A program made the translations under genes and the position numbers. From Lutraria lutraria (taxonomy: Eukaryota > Mollusca > Bivalvia > Venerida > Mactridae): a stretch of 64,000 nt of DNA. The notes below the pieces were generated by a model. That model saw only the letters and a list, made by a program, of their open reading frames with translations, searched no databases and was not told the DNA's origin. Shown piece after piece: positions 10,476 to 22,057 of this stretch (position 1 is the stretch's first letter; every line of letters begins with the position of its first letter). The DNA lies in contig OZ026847.1 in the NCBI GenBank assembly GCA_964023205.1, positions 34,475,913-34,539,912 on the forward strand, read 5' to 3'.

Positions 10476-11238
10476 GATATTTATCTCAAACATAGAGCTG
10501 ATCACTTTCACACTTACTGTAACATTTCGCTAATTAAACTGAAGGCTCGATGAGATTAACAATCATGTAGATAAAGTGCAGAAAGCACTAAGGTATTCAC
10601 TACTGATTGAAATTTTTATGTGCTTCTGATTTTAAGAAATTGTGCAGAATAAAGCCAGTGAGGCCAGCACATAGTTTGTAGGATTATCAATACTACAAAT
10701 ATATCACATACCAACAAGTTTTGCTATGGACAATTCTATTTCTATTTATTAGGCCTGTGCCATTGTTATATTATGAGACCGTCAGCCATTACAGAATTGA
10801 AAGTTCCAATTACCGAAATCAGTATTTGCTAATGGAGTAGTGTTTATGAATTTACCTGTAAATAAATTTCATGGTTTGATTCAGGGACATAGAGTTTATA
10901 CTGGCCTGTAGGTGTAGAAGATAAACTATTTTTGTGGTTGTTGAACAGGAAGTGAAAGTTCTGAAGAAAAGTTTCTAAAATATGGTAACACTGTATTTGT
11001 CAACAAACACTAACATAAACTTAGGCTATCATGAAAATCATAATCTGTAGATATCTGTCAGTTAAAGTAGTGGTTAGTAGGACAAATTAATACGCATCAC
11101 ATATGACTTCAGTTGCAGTGAGTATGAGAATATTAGGATGCTTGAGAGTTTAACTTAAAAATCAAGTATGATTACAAGCCAACACTGATATTGTTGATTT
11201 GTGATCTTAATAAAAACGCCTTCTAAATTAAACTGTTG
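10476..11238. other. Unassigned DNA left of the array
   Basis: AT-rich with no recognisable gene. From about 11216 it shows weak similarity to the sequence just before the RT fragment in later array units, so array homology may begin slightly before the unit start I use. Confidence 0.4.
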
Positions 11239-12192
11239 ATGAAATACGAAACGCCGAACTAAATCTTAATAAAATGTTAGCAAAAAACTCCTTTCATCTC
11301 CATCGTCAAAGAAATCATGGTGGCCTTGTCTAAAGTCTTTCATCTCCGAATCAAGTTCATCCTTGCTTCACTTCAAGATAGTGATAACACTGTGGAAGAT
11401 GAAATCTCCAAAGCAAATCCTCTGAATAATATTCTTGATGAATTAGGTGCTCAGACTCTGCAAAATGATGTGAATGACATCAGTCCTGTCTTGGACCACA
11501 TTACACTTATAACCGCTATGGTAGAGGATATTATAAAATCTGAACTGTCCACACCTCTGTTTTACTTTTTTTTACCAATCACTGTTCTCTTCTGTTTTTC
11601 CTAGCTCATGGAAAGATGCTTTTGTCACTGCTTGAAGCCATTCTCATGTTGGAAATTATCAACCTATATCTCTACTCTGTACCATAGGGAAAGTCCTTGA
11701 AAGGGTAGTCCATAAGCATACCTTAAACCACAATAGCAACAATGATCTTCCCTCCTAGCTTCAAATTAAGCTTTGTACCTTTACCACCTTGCTTATCTAT
11801 ACAACTTCTTCACTAAGGCTATCAATTCCAGAGCTATTTTCTGCAACATAAGCAAGGCTATTGACTGTGTCTCACATCATGGTCTCCTCTTCAGACTCAA
11901 AATTTTTGGGATTACTGACAGTCTTTTTAATTGGTTCTCATCTGATCTAAGTGGCAGTCAGCAAAATTTTGTTCTGCCTGATGCTCAATCAGAATGGAAT
12001 GATATTTAAGCTGGGATTCCACAGGAGTCAATTTTGGGTCCCCTTATTTTCTTGATATTTATTAATGACATTGTTTCTGACATCAGGGCAAACGTCCGTC
12101 TACTTGCAGGTGACAAGTCTTTACATAGTTTGCAGGGTTCCATTAACTGCTTCACAAGCACTGAATTCTGACCTGCAAACAATATCTCTTGA
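11239..12192 (+). pseudogene. LINE reverse-transcriptase fragment in edge unit U0
   Basis: Open frames at 11317-11604 and 11773-12009 match parts of a non-LTR retrotransposon RT. From left: a segment with EDEISKANPLNN and SPVLDHIT (region just before the RT core), 'sSWKDAF'-like sequence near 11611, KSLERVVHKH near 11690 out of frame, then motif A region CNISKAIDCVSHH, then FGITDSLFNWFSSDLSG. After a TAA at 12007-12009 the frame continues AGIPQ-SILGPLIFLIFIND (motif B) and a motif C of LLAGDKS in place of the usual FADDTS. It is internally deleted, frameshifted and has lost the catalytic aspartate pair. The LINE family resembles CR1/Jockey-type elements; not verified. Unlike the other units it lacks a 21-bp insertion near 13568 (U1 numbering), so its first frame is intact. 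Confidence 0.85.
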
Positions 12193-12489
12193 ATAAAATT
12201 TGTGCCATTTTAATAGGTACATTTTTTAGGAGGTGAATTTGGATTTTTAAAAGTTGTTGTTTCTTAATTACAAACACCTCATTAAGATAGCATGTAGTAC
12301 CCTTATTTTAAATTAAATTATAGATTTTATAAAGCTAAGGAAAAATCAACTGCTAAATATTTCTACAAAACATTCTTCTTATGCCAGTAGTTATTTCTAC
12401 TAGGTAAAATGTTTGAATTGACGTGAATTATATTTTTACATTTTTGTCATATTTTTGTAATTGAAGTGTTCTTTTTTAAAGTTCTAGTT

Positions 12490-12719
12490 ATGCCCCCATT
12501 TAAAAAAAGTGGAGGTATATATTGCTGGTTTGCTCATGTCCGTCTTTTTTGCTCGTTGGTAATCAAACCTTGTCTGGCCAATTCGACTGTTTTGGCCTCT
12601 TAGGTCTTCACTTGGTTTGAAGGTTGGTCAAATACAGATAGATGACCCCTGTTGATAAGGTCTATCAATAGGTCAAAGGTCAACTATCCATTTGCCCTTT
12701 AGGGGGCATTGGTGTTTCA
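12490..12719. repeat. ATGCCCCC...GGGGGCAT element, first copy within the unit (U0 example)
   Basis: ATGCCCCC at 12490 and GGGGGCAT at 12712-12719 are inverted copies enclosing 'ggaggtatatattgctggtt', 'aatcaaaccttgtctggcc', 'gatgacccctgttgataagg' and AGGTCAAAGGTCA. The equivalent piece recurs in every unit. Confidence 0.7.
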
Positions 12720-12967
12720 CAAACACCTCATTAAGTGAGCGTTAAAGTGCCCTTATCTTAATTTAAGGTATATCAAATAACTTTTAAAAAATTAGGTAGT
12801 TGATTTTTCTGAGCTTTATTCTCTACGAGTATTTTTACAAAACTTTATTCTTATCCCAGTAGTTATTTCTTTTACTTCAAAAAGGTAAATGTCTTGAATT
12901 GGCATGAATTATATTTTTATTTTTGTGATATTTTTGTAATTGTAGGTTTCTTTTCAAACTTCTAGTT

Positions 12968-13197
12968 ATGCCCCCTTTTCATAGAAATGGGGGTATATAT
13001 TGCTGGTTTGCTCATGTCCGTCTTTTTTGCTCGTTGGTAATCAAACCTTGTCTGGCCAAATCGACTGTTTTGGCCTCATAGGTCTTCACTTGGTTTGAAG
13101 GTTGGTCGAATACAGATAGATGACCGCTGTTGATAAGGTCTATCAATAGGTCAAAGGTCAACTATCCATTTGCCCTTTTTGGGGCATTGGTGTTTCC
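12968..13197. repeat. ATGCCCCC...GGGGCAT element, second copy within the unit (U0 example)
   Basis: Same content as 12490-12719, shifted by 478 bp, with the flanking 'aacacctcattaag' and 'ccagtagttatttct' also repeated. The tail of each unit is therefore itself built from a diverged internal duplication. Confidence 0.75.
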
Positions 13198-13375
13198 CAA
13201 ACACCTCATTAAGTGAGCGTTTTATTACCTTTATTTTAACTTAAGATATATCAAATCACTTAAAAAAACGTAGGTAGTTTATTTTTTCTTATGTTTATCA
13301 AAAAAGAAATAAAGCTGAGGAAAGATGGACTGCCCAACTAATTTTTACACCTTCGAAACCAAACAGATTATGTTA

Positions 13376-14361
13376 ATGAAATACGAAAGGCCAAGCTAAA
13401 CCACAATAATATGTTAGCACAAATCTAATTTCTTCTCCATCGTCATGGTGAACTTGTCTCAAATCGTTTATCTCCTCCAAATCAAGTTCATCCTTGCTTC
13501 ACTGCAAGATGGTGATGACACTGTGAAAGATGAAATCACCAAATCAAACCTTCTGAATAATATTTGTCGGGATTAAACCCCAATTGATGAATAATTAGGT
13601 GCAAACTCTGCACAATGATGTGAATATCATCAGCCCTGTCTTGGACCACATTACAATTACAACCTCTAAGATAGAGGATATTATATATTAATTTGAACTG
13701 TCCACTCTTCTGTGTGATTCTTTTACCAATCTCTGTTCCCTTCAGTTTTTCCTAGCTCATGGAAAGACACTTTTGTCACTGCTTGAAGCCATTCTCATGT
13801 TGGAAATTGTCAACCCATATCTCTACTCTGTACCATAGGGAAAGTTCTTGAAAGGGTAGTCTACAAGCATACCTTAAACCACAATAGTGACAATGATCTT
13901 CTCACCCTGCTTTAAATCAGGCTTTGTACCTGGTGACTCAACAGTTAACATAAACCAACTGGCTTATCCATACAACTTCTTCATTGAGGCCGTCGATTCC
14001 AGACCTGTATTATGCGACATAAGCAAGGCTATTGACTGTGTTTCGCATCATACTTTCCTCTTCAGACTCAAACATTTTGGGATTACTGACAGTCTTTTTA
14101 ATTGGTTCTCATCTGATCTAAGTGGCAGTCAGCAAAATTTTGTTCTGCCTGATGTTCAATCAGAATGGAATGATATTTAAGCTGGGATTCCACAGAAGTC
14201 AATTTTGGGTCCCCTTATTTTCTTGATATTTATTAGTGACATTGTTTCTGACACCAGGGCAAACGTCCGTCTACTTGCAGATGACAAGTCTTTACATAGT
14301 TTGCAGGGTTCCATTAACTGCTTCACAAGCACTGAATTCTGACCTACAAACAATATCTCTT
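13376..14361 (+). pseudogene. LINE reverse-transcriptase fragment in U1 (typical of U1-U14)
   Basis: The longest open stretch is 97 codons at 13887-14180, with FKSGFVPGDSTVN, CDISKAIDCVSHH (motif A region) and HFGITDSLFNWFSSDLSG. It ends at a TAA where intact relatives continue into the PQGS motif, and motif B follows in the same frame after the stop. Motif C reads LLADDKS, so the aspartate pair survives here but the protein cannot be made whole. A 21-bp insertion around 13567-13590 ('gtcgggattaaaccccaatt') breaks the upstream frame. The ATG at 13887 is only the first in-frame ATG of a relic and is not evidence of translation. Confidence 0.85.
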
Positions 14362-15545
14362 GAATAAAATTTGTGCCATTTTAATAGGTTCATTTTTTAG
14401 GAGGTGAATTTGGATTTTTAAAAGTTGTTGTTTCTTAATTACAAACACCTCATTAAGATAGCATGTAGTACCCTTATTTTAAATTAAATTATAGATTTTA
14501 TAAAGCTAAGGAAAAATCAACTGCCTAAATATTTCTACAAAACTTTCTTCTTATGCCAGTAGTTATTTCTACTAGGTAAAATGTTTGAATTGACGTGAAT
14601 TATATTTACATTTTTGTCATATTTTTGTAATTGAAGTGTTCTTTTTTAAAGTTCTAGTTATGCCCCCATTTAAAAAAAGTGGAGGTATATATTGCTGGTT
14701 TGCTCATGTCCGTCTTTTTTGCTCGTTGGTAATCAAACCTTGTCTGGCCAATTCGACTGTTTTGGCCTCTTAGGTCTTCACTTGGTTTGAAGGTTGGTCA
14801 AATACAGATAGATGACCCCTGTTGATAAGGTCTATCAATAGGTCAAAGGTCAACTATCCATTTGCCCTTTAGGGGGCATTGGTGTTTCACAAACACCTCA
14901 TTAAGTGAGCGTTAAAGTGCCCTTATCTTAATTTAAGGTATACCAAATAACTTTAAAAAAATTAGGTAGTTGATTTTTCTGAGCTTTATTCTCTACGAGT
15001 ATTTTTACAAAACTTTATTCTTATCCCAGTAGTTATTTCTTTTACTTCAAAAAGGTAAATGTCTTGAATTGGCATGAATTATATTTTTATTTTTGTGATA
15101 TTTTTGTAATTGTAGGTTTCTTTTCAAACTTCTAGTTATGCCCCCTTTTCATAGAAATGGGGGTATATATTGCTGGTTTGCTCATGTCCGTCTATTTTGC
15201 TCGTTGGTAATCAAACCTTGTCTGGCCAAATCGACTGTTTTGGCCTCATAGGTCTTCACTTGGTTTGAAGGTTGGTCAAATACAGATAGATGACCCCTGT
15301 TGATAAGGTCTATCAATAGGTCAAAGGTCAACTATCCATTTGCCCTTTTTGGGCCATTGGTGTTTCCCAAACACCTCATTAAGTGAGCGTTTTATTACCT
15401 TTATTTTAACTTAAGATATATCAAATCACTTAAAAAAACGTAGGTAGTTTATTTTTTCTTATGTTTATCAAAAAAGAAATAAAGCTGAGGAAAGATGGAC
15501 TGCCCAACTAATTTTTACACCTTCGAAACCAAACAGATTATGTTA
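13376..15545 (+). repeat. Array unit U1
   Basis: 2170 bp. Diagnostic states: 'atcgtttatctcctcc', 'gtgaaag', GFVPG, 'cacagaagtc', first element end 'tttagggggc', second 'gggccatt'. Private change 'gtccgtctattttgc' near 15188. Confidence 0.9.
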
Positions 15546-17715
15546 ATGAAATACGAAAGGCCAAGCTAAACCACAATAATATGTTAGCACAAATCTAATT
15601 TCTTCTCCATCGTCATGGTGAACTTGTCTCAAATCTTTTATCTTCTCCAAATCAAGTTCATCCTTGCTTCACTGCAAGATGGTGATGACACTGTGAAAGA
15701 TGAAATCACCAAATCAAACCTTCTGAATAATATTTGTCGGGATTAAACCCCAATTGATGAATAATTAGGTGCAAACTCTGCACAATGATGTGAATGTCAT
15801 CAGCCCTGTCTTGGACCACATTACAATTACAACCTCTAAGATAGAGGATATTATATATTAATTTGAACTGTCCACTCTTCTGTGTGATTCTTTTACCAAT
15901 CTCTGTTCCCTTCAGTTTTTCCTAGCTCATGGAAAGACACTTTTGTCACTGCTTGAAGCCATTCTCATGTTGGAAATTGTCAACCCATATCTCTACTCTG
16001 TACCATAGGGAAAGTTCTTGAAAGGGTAGTCTACAAGCATACCTTAAACCACAATAGTGACAATGATCTTCTCACCCTGCTTTAAATCAGGCTTTGTACC
16101 TGGTGACTCAACAGTTAACATAAACCAACTGGCTTATCCATACAACTTCTTCATTGAGGCCGTCGATTCCAGACCTGTATTATGCGACATAAGCAAGGCT
16201 ATTGACTGTGTTTCGCATCATACTTTCCTCTTCAGACTCAAACATTTTGGGATTACTGACAGTCTTTTTAATTGGTTCTCATCTGATCTAAGTGGCAGTC
16301 AGCAAAATTTTGTTCTGCCTGATGTTCAATCAGAATGGAATGATATTTAAGCTGGGATTCCACAGAAGTCAATTTTGGGTCCCCTTATTTTCTTGATATT
16401 TATTAGTGACATTGTTTCTGACACCAGGGCAAACGTCCGTCTACTTGCAGATGACAAGTCTTTACATAGTTTGCAGGGTTCCATTAACTGCTTCACAAGC
16501 ACTGAATTCTGACCTACAAACAATATCTCTTGAATAAAATTTGTGCCATTTTAATAGGTTCATTTTTTAGGAGGTGAATTTGGATTTTTAAAAGTTGTTG
16601 TTTCTTAATTACAAACACCTCATTAAGATAGCATGTAGTACCCTTATTTTAAATTAAATTATAGATTTTATAAAGCTAAGGAAAAATCAACTGCCTAAAT
16701 ATTTCTACAAAACTTTCTTCTTATGCCAGTAGTTATTTCTACTAGGTAAAATGTTTGAATTGACGTGAATTATATTTACATTTTTGTCATATTTTTGTAA
16801 TTGAAGTGTTCTTTTTTAAAGTTCTAGTTATGCCCCCATTTAAAAAAAGTGGAGGTATATATTGCTGGTTTGCTCATGTCCGTCTTTTTTGCTCGTTGGT
16901 AATCAAACCTTGTCTGGCCAATTCGACTGTTTTGGCCTCTTAGGTCTTCACTTGGTTTGAAGGTTGGTCAAATACAGATAGATGACCCCTGTTGATAAGG
17001 TCTATCAATAGGTCAAAGGTCAACTATCCATTTGCCCTTTAGGGGGCATTGGTGTTTCACAAACACCTCATTAAGTGAGCGTTAAAGTGCCCTTATCTTA
17101 ATTTAAGGTATACCAAATAACTTTAAAAAAATTAGGTAGTTGATTTTTCTGAGCTTTATTCTCTACGAGTATTTTTACAAAACTTTATTCTTATCCCAGT
17201 AGTTATTTCTTTTACTTCAAAAAGGTAAATGTCTTGAATTGGCATGAATTATATTTTTATTTTTGTGATATTTTTGTAATTGTAGGTTTCTTTTCAAACT
17301 TCTAGTTATGCCCCCTTTTCATAGAAATGGGGGTATATATTGCTGGTTTGCTCATGTCCGTCTTTTTTGCTCGTTGGTAATCAAACCTTGTCTGGCCAAA
17401 TCGACTGTTTTGGCCTCATAGGTCTTCACTTGGTTTGAAGGTTGGTCAAATACAGATAGATGACCCCTGTTGATAAGGTCTATCAATAGGTCAAAGGTCA
17501 ACTATCCATTTGCCCTTTTTGGGCCATTGGTGTTTCCCAAACACCTCATTAAGTGAGCGTTTTATTACCTTTATTTTAACTTAAGATATATCAAATCACT
17601 TAAAAAAACGTAGGTAGTTTATTTTTTCTTATGTTTATCAAAAAAGAAATAAAGCTGAGGAAAGATGGACTGCCCAACTAATTTTTACACCTTCGAAACC
17701 AAACAGATTATGTTA
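15546..17715 (+). repeat. Array unit U2
   Basis: 2170 bp. States: 'tcttctcc', 'gtgaaag', GFVPG, 'cacagaagtc', 'tttagggggc', 'gggccatt'. RT frame at 16057-16350. Confidence 0.9.
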
Positions 17716-19886
17716 ATGAAATACGAAAGGCCAAGCTAAACCACAATAATATGTTAGCACAAATCTAATTTCTTCTCCATCGTCATGGTGAACTTGTCTC
17801 AAATCTTTTATCTTCTCCAAATCAAGTTCATCCTTGCTTCACTGCAAGATGGTGATGACACTGTGGAAGATGAAATCACCAAATCAAACCTTCTGAATAA
17901 TATTTGTCGGGATTAAACCCCAATTGATGAATAATTAGGTGCAAACTCTGCACAATGATGTGAATGTCATCAGCCCTGTCTTGGACCACATTACAATTAC
18001 AACCTCTAAGATAGAGGATATTATATATTAATTTGAACTGTCCACTCTACTGTGTGATTCTTTTACCAATCTCTGTTCCCTTCAGTTTTTCCTAGCTCAT
18101 GGAAAGACACTTTTGTCACTGCTTGAAGCCATTCTCATGTTGGAAATTGTCAACCCATATCTCTACTCTGTACCATAGGGAAAGTTCTTGAAAGGGTAGT
18201 CTACAAGCATACCTTAAACCACAATAGTGACAATGATCTTCTCACCCTGCTTTAAATCAGGCTTTGTACCTTGTGACTCAACAGTTAACATAAACCAACT
18301 GGCTTATCCATACAACTTCTTCATTGAGGCCGTCGATTCCAGACCTGTATTATGCGACATAAGCAAGGCTATTGACTGTGTTTCGCATCATACTTTCCTC
18401 TTCAGACTCAAACATTTTGGGATTACTGACAGTCTTTTTAATTGGTTCTCATCTGATCTAAGTGGCAGTCAGCAAAATTTTGTTCTGCCTGATGTTCAAT
18501 CAGAATGGAATGATATTTAAGCTGGGATTCCACAGGAGTCAATTTTGGGTCCCCTTATTTTCTTGATATTTATTAGTGACATTGTTTCTGACACCAGGGC
18601 AAACGTCCGTCTACTTGCAGATGACAAGTCTTTACATAGTTTGCAGGGTTCCATTAACTGCTTCACAAGCACTGAATTCTGACCTACAAACAATATCTCT
18701 TGAATAAAATTTGTGCCATTTTAATAGGTTCATTTTTTAGGAGGTGAATTTGGATTTTTAAAAGTTGTTGTTTCTTAATTACAAACACCTCATTAAGATA
18801 GCATGTAGTACCCTTATTTTAAATTAAATTATAGATTTTATAAAGCTAAGGAAAAATCAACTGCCTAAATATTTCTACAAAACTTTCTTCTTATGCCAGT
18901 AGTTATTTCTACTAGGTAAAATGTTTGAATTGACGTGAATTATATTTACATTTTTGTCATATTTTTGTAATTGAAGTGTTCTTTTTTAAAGTTCTAGTTA
19001 TGCCCCCATTTAAAAAAAGTGGAGGTATATATTGCTGGTTTGCTCATGTCCGTCTTTTTTGCTCGTTGGTAATCAAACCTTGTCTGGCCAATTCGACTGT
19101 TTTGGCCTCTTAGGTCTTCACTGGGTTTGAAGGTTGGTCAAATACAGATAGATGACCCCTGTTGATAAGGTCTATCAATAGGTCAAAGGTCAACTATCCA
19201 TTTGCCCTTTTTGGGGCATTGGTGTTTCACAAACACCTCATTAAGTGAGCGTTAAAGTGCCCTTATCTTAATTTAAGGTATACCAAATAACTTTAAAAAA
19301 ATTAGGTAGTTGATTTTTCTGAGCTTTATTCTCTACAAGTATTTTTACAAAACTTTATTCTTATCCCAGTAGTTATTTCTTTTACTTCAAAAAGGTAAAT
19401 GTCTTGAATTGGCATGAATTATATTTTTATTTTTGTGATATTTTTGTAATTGTAGGTTTCTTTTCAAACTTCTAGTTATGCCCCCTTTTCATAGAAATGG
19501 GGGTATATATTGCTGGTTTGCTCATGTCCGTCTTTTTTGCTCGTTGGTAATCAAACCTTGTCTGGCCAAATCGACTGTTTTGGCCTCATAGGTCTTCACT
19601 TGGTTTGAAGGTTGGTCAAATACAGATAGATGACCCCTGTTGATAAGGTCTATCAATAGGTCAAAGGTCAACTATCCATTTGCCCTTTTTGGGCCATTGG
19701 TGTTTCCCAAACACCTCATTAAGTGAGCGTTTTATTACCTTTATTTTAACTTAAGATATATCAAATCACTTAAAAAAACGTAGGTAGTTTATTTTTTCTT
19801 ATATTTATCAAAAAAGAAATAAAGCTGAGGAAAGATGGACTGCCCAACTAATTTTTACACCTTCGAAACCAAACTGCATTATGTTA
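17716..19886 (+). repeat. Array unit U3 (same type as U6)
   Basis: 2171 bp. States: 'tcttctcc', 'gtggaag', 'ccactctactg', GFVPC, 'cacaggagtc', 'cactgggtttg', 'tttttggggc', 'ctctacaag', 'ttatatttatc', 'aaactgcatt' (the extra base). RT frame at 18227-18520. Confidence 0.9.
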
Positions 19887-22057
19887 ATGAAATACGAAAG
19901 GCCAAGCTAAACCACAATAATATGTTAGCACAAATCTAATTTCTTCTCCATCGTCATGGTGAACTTGTCTCAAATCTTTTATCTCCTACAAATCAAGTTC
20001 ATCCTTGCTTCACTGCAAGATGGTGATGACACTGTGAAAGATGAAATCACCAAATCAAACCTTCTGAATAATATTTGTCGGGATTAAACCCCAATTGATG
20101 AATAATTAGGTGCAAACTCTGCACAATGATGTGAATGTCATCAGCCCTGTCTTGGACCACATTACAATTACAACCTCTAAGATAGAGGATATTATATATT
20201 AATTTGAACTGTCCACTCTTCTGTGTGATTCTTTTACCAATCTCTGTTCCCTTCAGTTTTTCCTAGCTCATGGAAAGACACTTTTGTCACTGCTTGAAGC
20301 CATTCTCATGTTGGAAATTGTCAACCCATATCTCTACTCTGTACCATAGGGAAAGTTCTTGAAAGGGTAGTCTACAAGCATACCTTAAACCACAATAGTG
20401 ACAATGATCTTCTCACCCTGCTTTAAATCAGGCTTTGTACCTGGTGACTCAACAGTTAACATAAACCAACTGGCTTATCCATACAACTTCTTCATTGAGG
20501 CCGTCGATTCCAGACCTGTATTATGCGACATAAGCAAGGCTATTGACTGTGTTTCGCATCATACTTTCCTCTTCAGACTCAAACATTTTGGGATTACTGA
20601 CAGTCTTTTTAATTGGTTCTCATCTGATCTAAGTGGCAGTCAGCAAAATTTTGTTCTGCCTGATGTTCAATCAGAATGGAATGATATTTAAGCTGGGATT
20701 CCACAGAAGTCAATTTTGGGTCCCCTTATTTTCTTGATATTTATTAGTGACATTGTTTCTGACACCAGGGCAAACGTCCGTCTACTTGCAGATGACAAGT
20801 CTTTACATAGTTTGCAGGGTTCCATTAACTGCTTCACAAGCACTGAATTCTGACCTACAAACAATATCTCTTGAATAAAATTTGTGCCATTTTAATAGGT
20901 TCATTTTTTAGGAGGTGAATTTGGATTTTTAAAAGTTGTTGTTTCTTAATTACAAACACCTCATTAAGATAGCATGTAGTACCCTTATTTTAAATTAAAT
21001 TATAGATTTTATAAAGCTAAGGAAAAATCAACTGCCTAAATATTTCTACAAAACTTTCTTCTTATGCCAGTAGTTATTTCTACTAGGTAAAATGTTTGAA
21101 TTGACGTGAATTATATTTACATTTTTGTCATATTTTTGTAATTGAAGTGTTCTTTTTTAAAGTTCTAGTTATGCCCCCATTTAAAAAAAGTGGAGGTATA
21201 TATTGCTGGTTTGCTCATGTCCGTCTTTTTTGCTCGTTGGTAATCAAACCTTGTCTGGCCAATTCGACTGTTTTGGCCTCTTAGGTCTTCACTTGGTTTG
21301 AAGGTTGGTCAAATACAGATAGATGACCCCTGTTGATAAGGTCTATCAATAGGTCAAAGGTCAACTATCCATTTGCCCTTTAGGGGGCATTGGTGTTTCA
21401 CAAACACCTCATTAAGTGAGCGTTAAAGTGCCCTTATCTTAATTTAAGGTATACCAAATAACTTTAAAAAAATTAGGTAGTTGATTTTTCTGAGCTTTAT
21501 TCTCTACGAGTATTTTTACAAAACTTTATTCTTATCCCAGTAGTTATTTCTTTTACTTCAAAAAGGTAAATGTCTTGAATTGGCATGAATTATATTTTTA
21601 TTTTTGTGATATTTTTGTAATTGTAGGTTTCTTTTCAAACTTCTAGTTATGCCCCCTTTTCATAGAAATGGGGGTATATATTGCTGGTTTGCTCATGTCC
21701 GTCTTTTTTGCTCGTTGGTAATCAAACCTTGTCTGGCCAAATCGACTGTTTTGGCCTCATAGGTCTTCACTTGGTTTGAAGGTTGGTCAAATACAGATAG
21801 ATGACCCCTGTTGATAAGGTCTATCAATAGGTCAAAGGTCAACTATCCATTTGCCCTTTTTGGGCCATTGGTGTTTCCCAAACACCTCATTAAGTGAGCG
21901 TTTTATTACCTTTATTTTAACTTAAGATATATCAAATCACTTAAAAAAACGTAGGTAGTTTATTTTTTCTTATATTTATCAAAAAAGAAATAAAGCTGAG
22001 GAAAGATGGACTGCCCAACTAATTTTTACACCTTCGAAACCAAACTGCATTATGTTA
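19887..22057 (+). repeat. Array unit U4
   Basis: 2171 bp. States: 'atctcctaca', 'gtgaaag', GFVPG, 'cacagaagtc', 'tttagggggc', 'ttatatttatc', 'aaactgcatt'. RT frame at 20398-20691. U5 starts with the same states. Confidence 0.9.

Larger units (their letters stand above)
11239..13375 (+). repeat. Array unit U0 (left edge, most diverged)
   Basis: 2137 bp. The RT half differs at many sites from U1-U14 (for example 'attaatgac', 'gacatcagg', 'gcaggtgac'), while the tail half is close to the others. This gradient is what unequal exchange at an array edge would leave. Confidence 0.85.
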
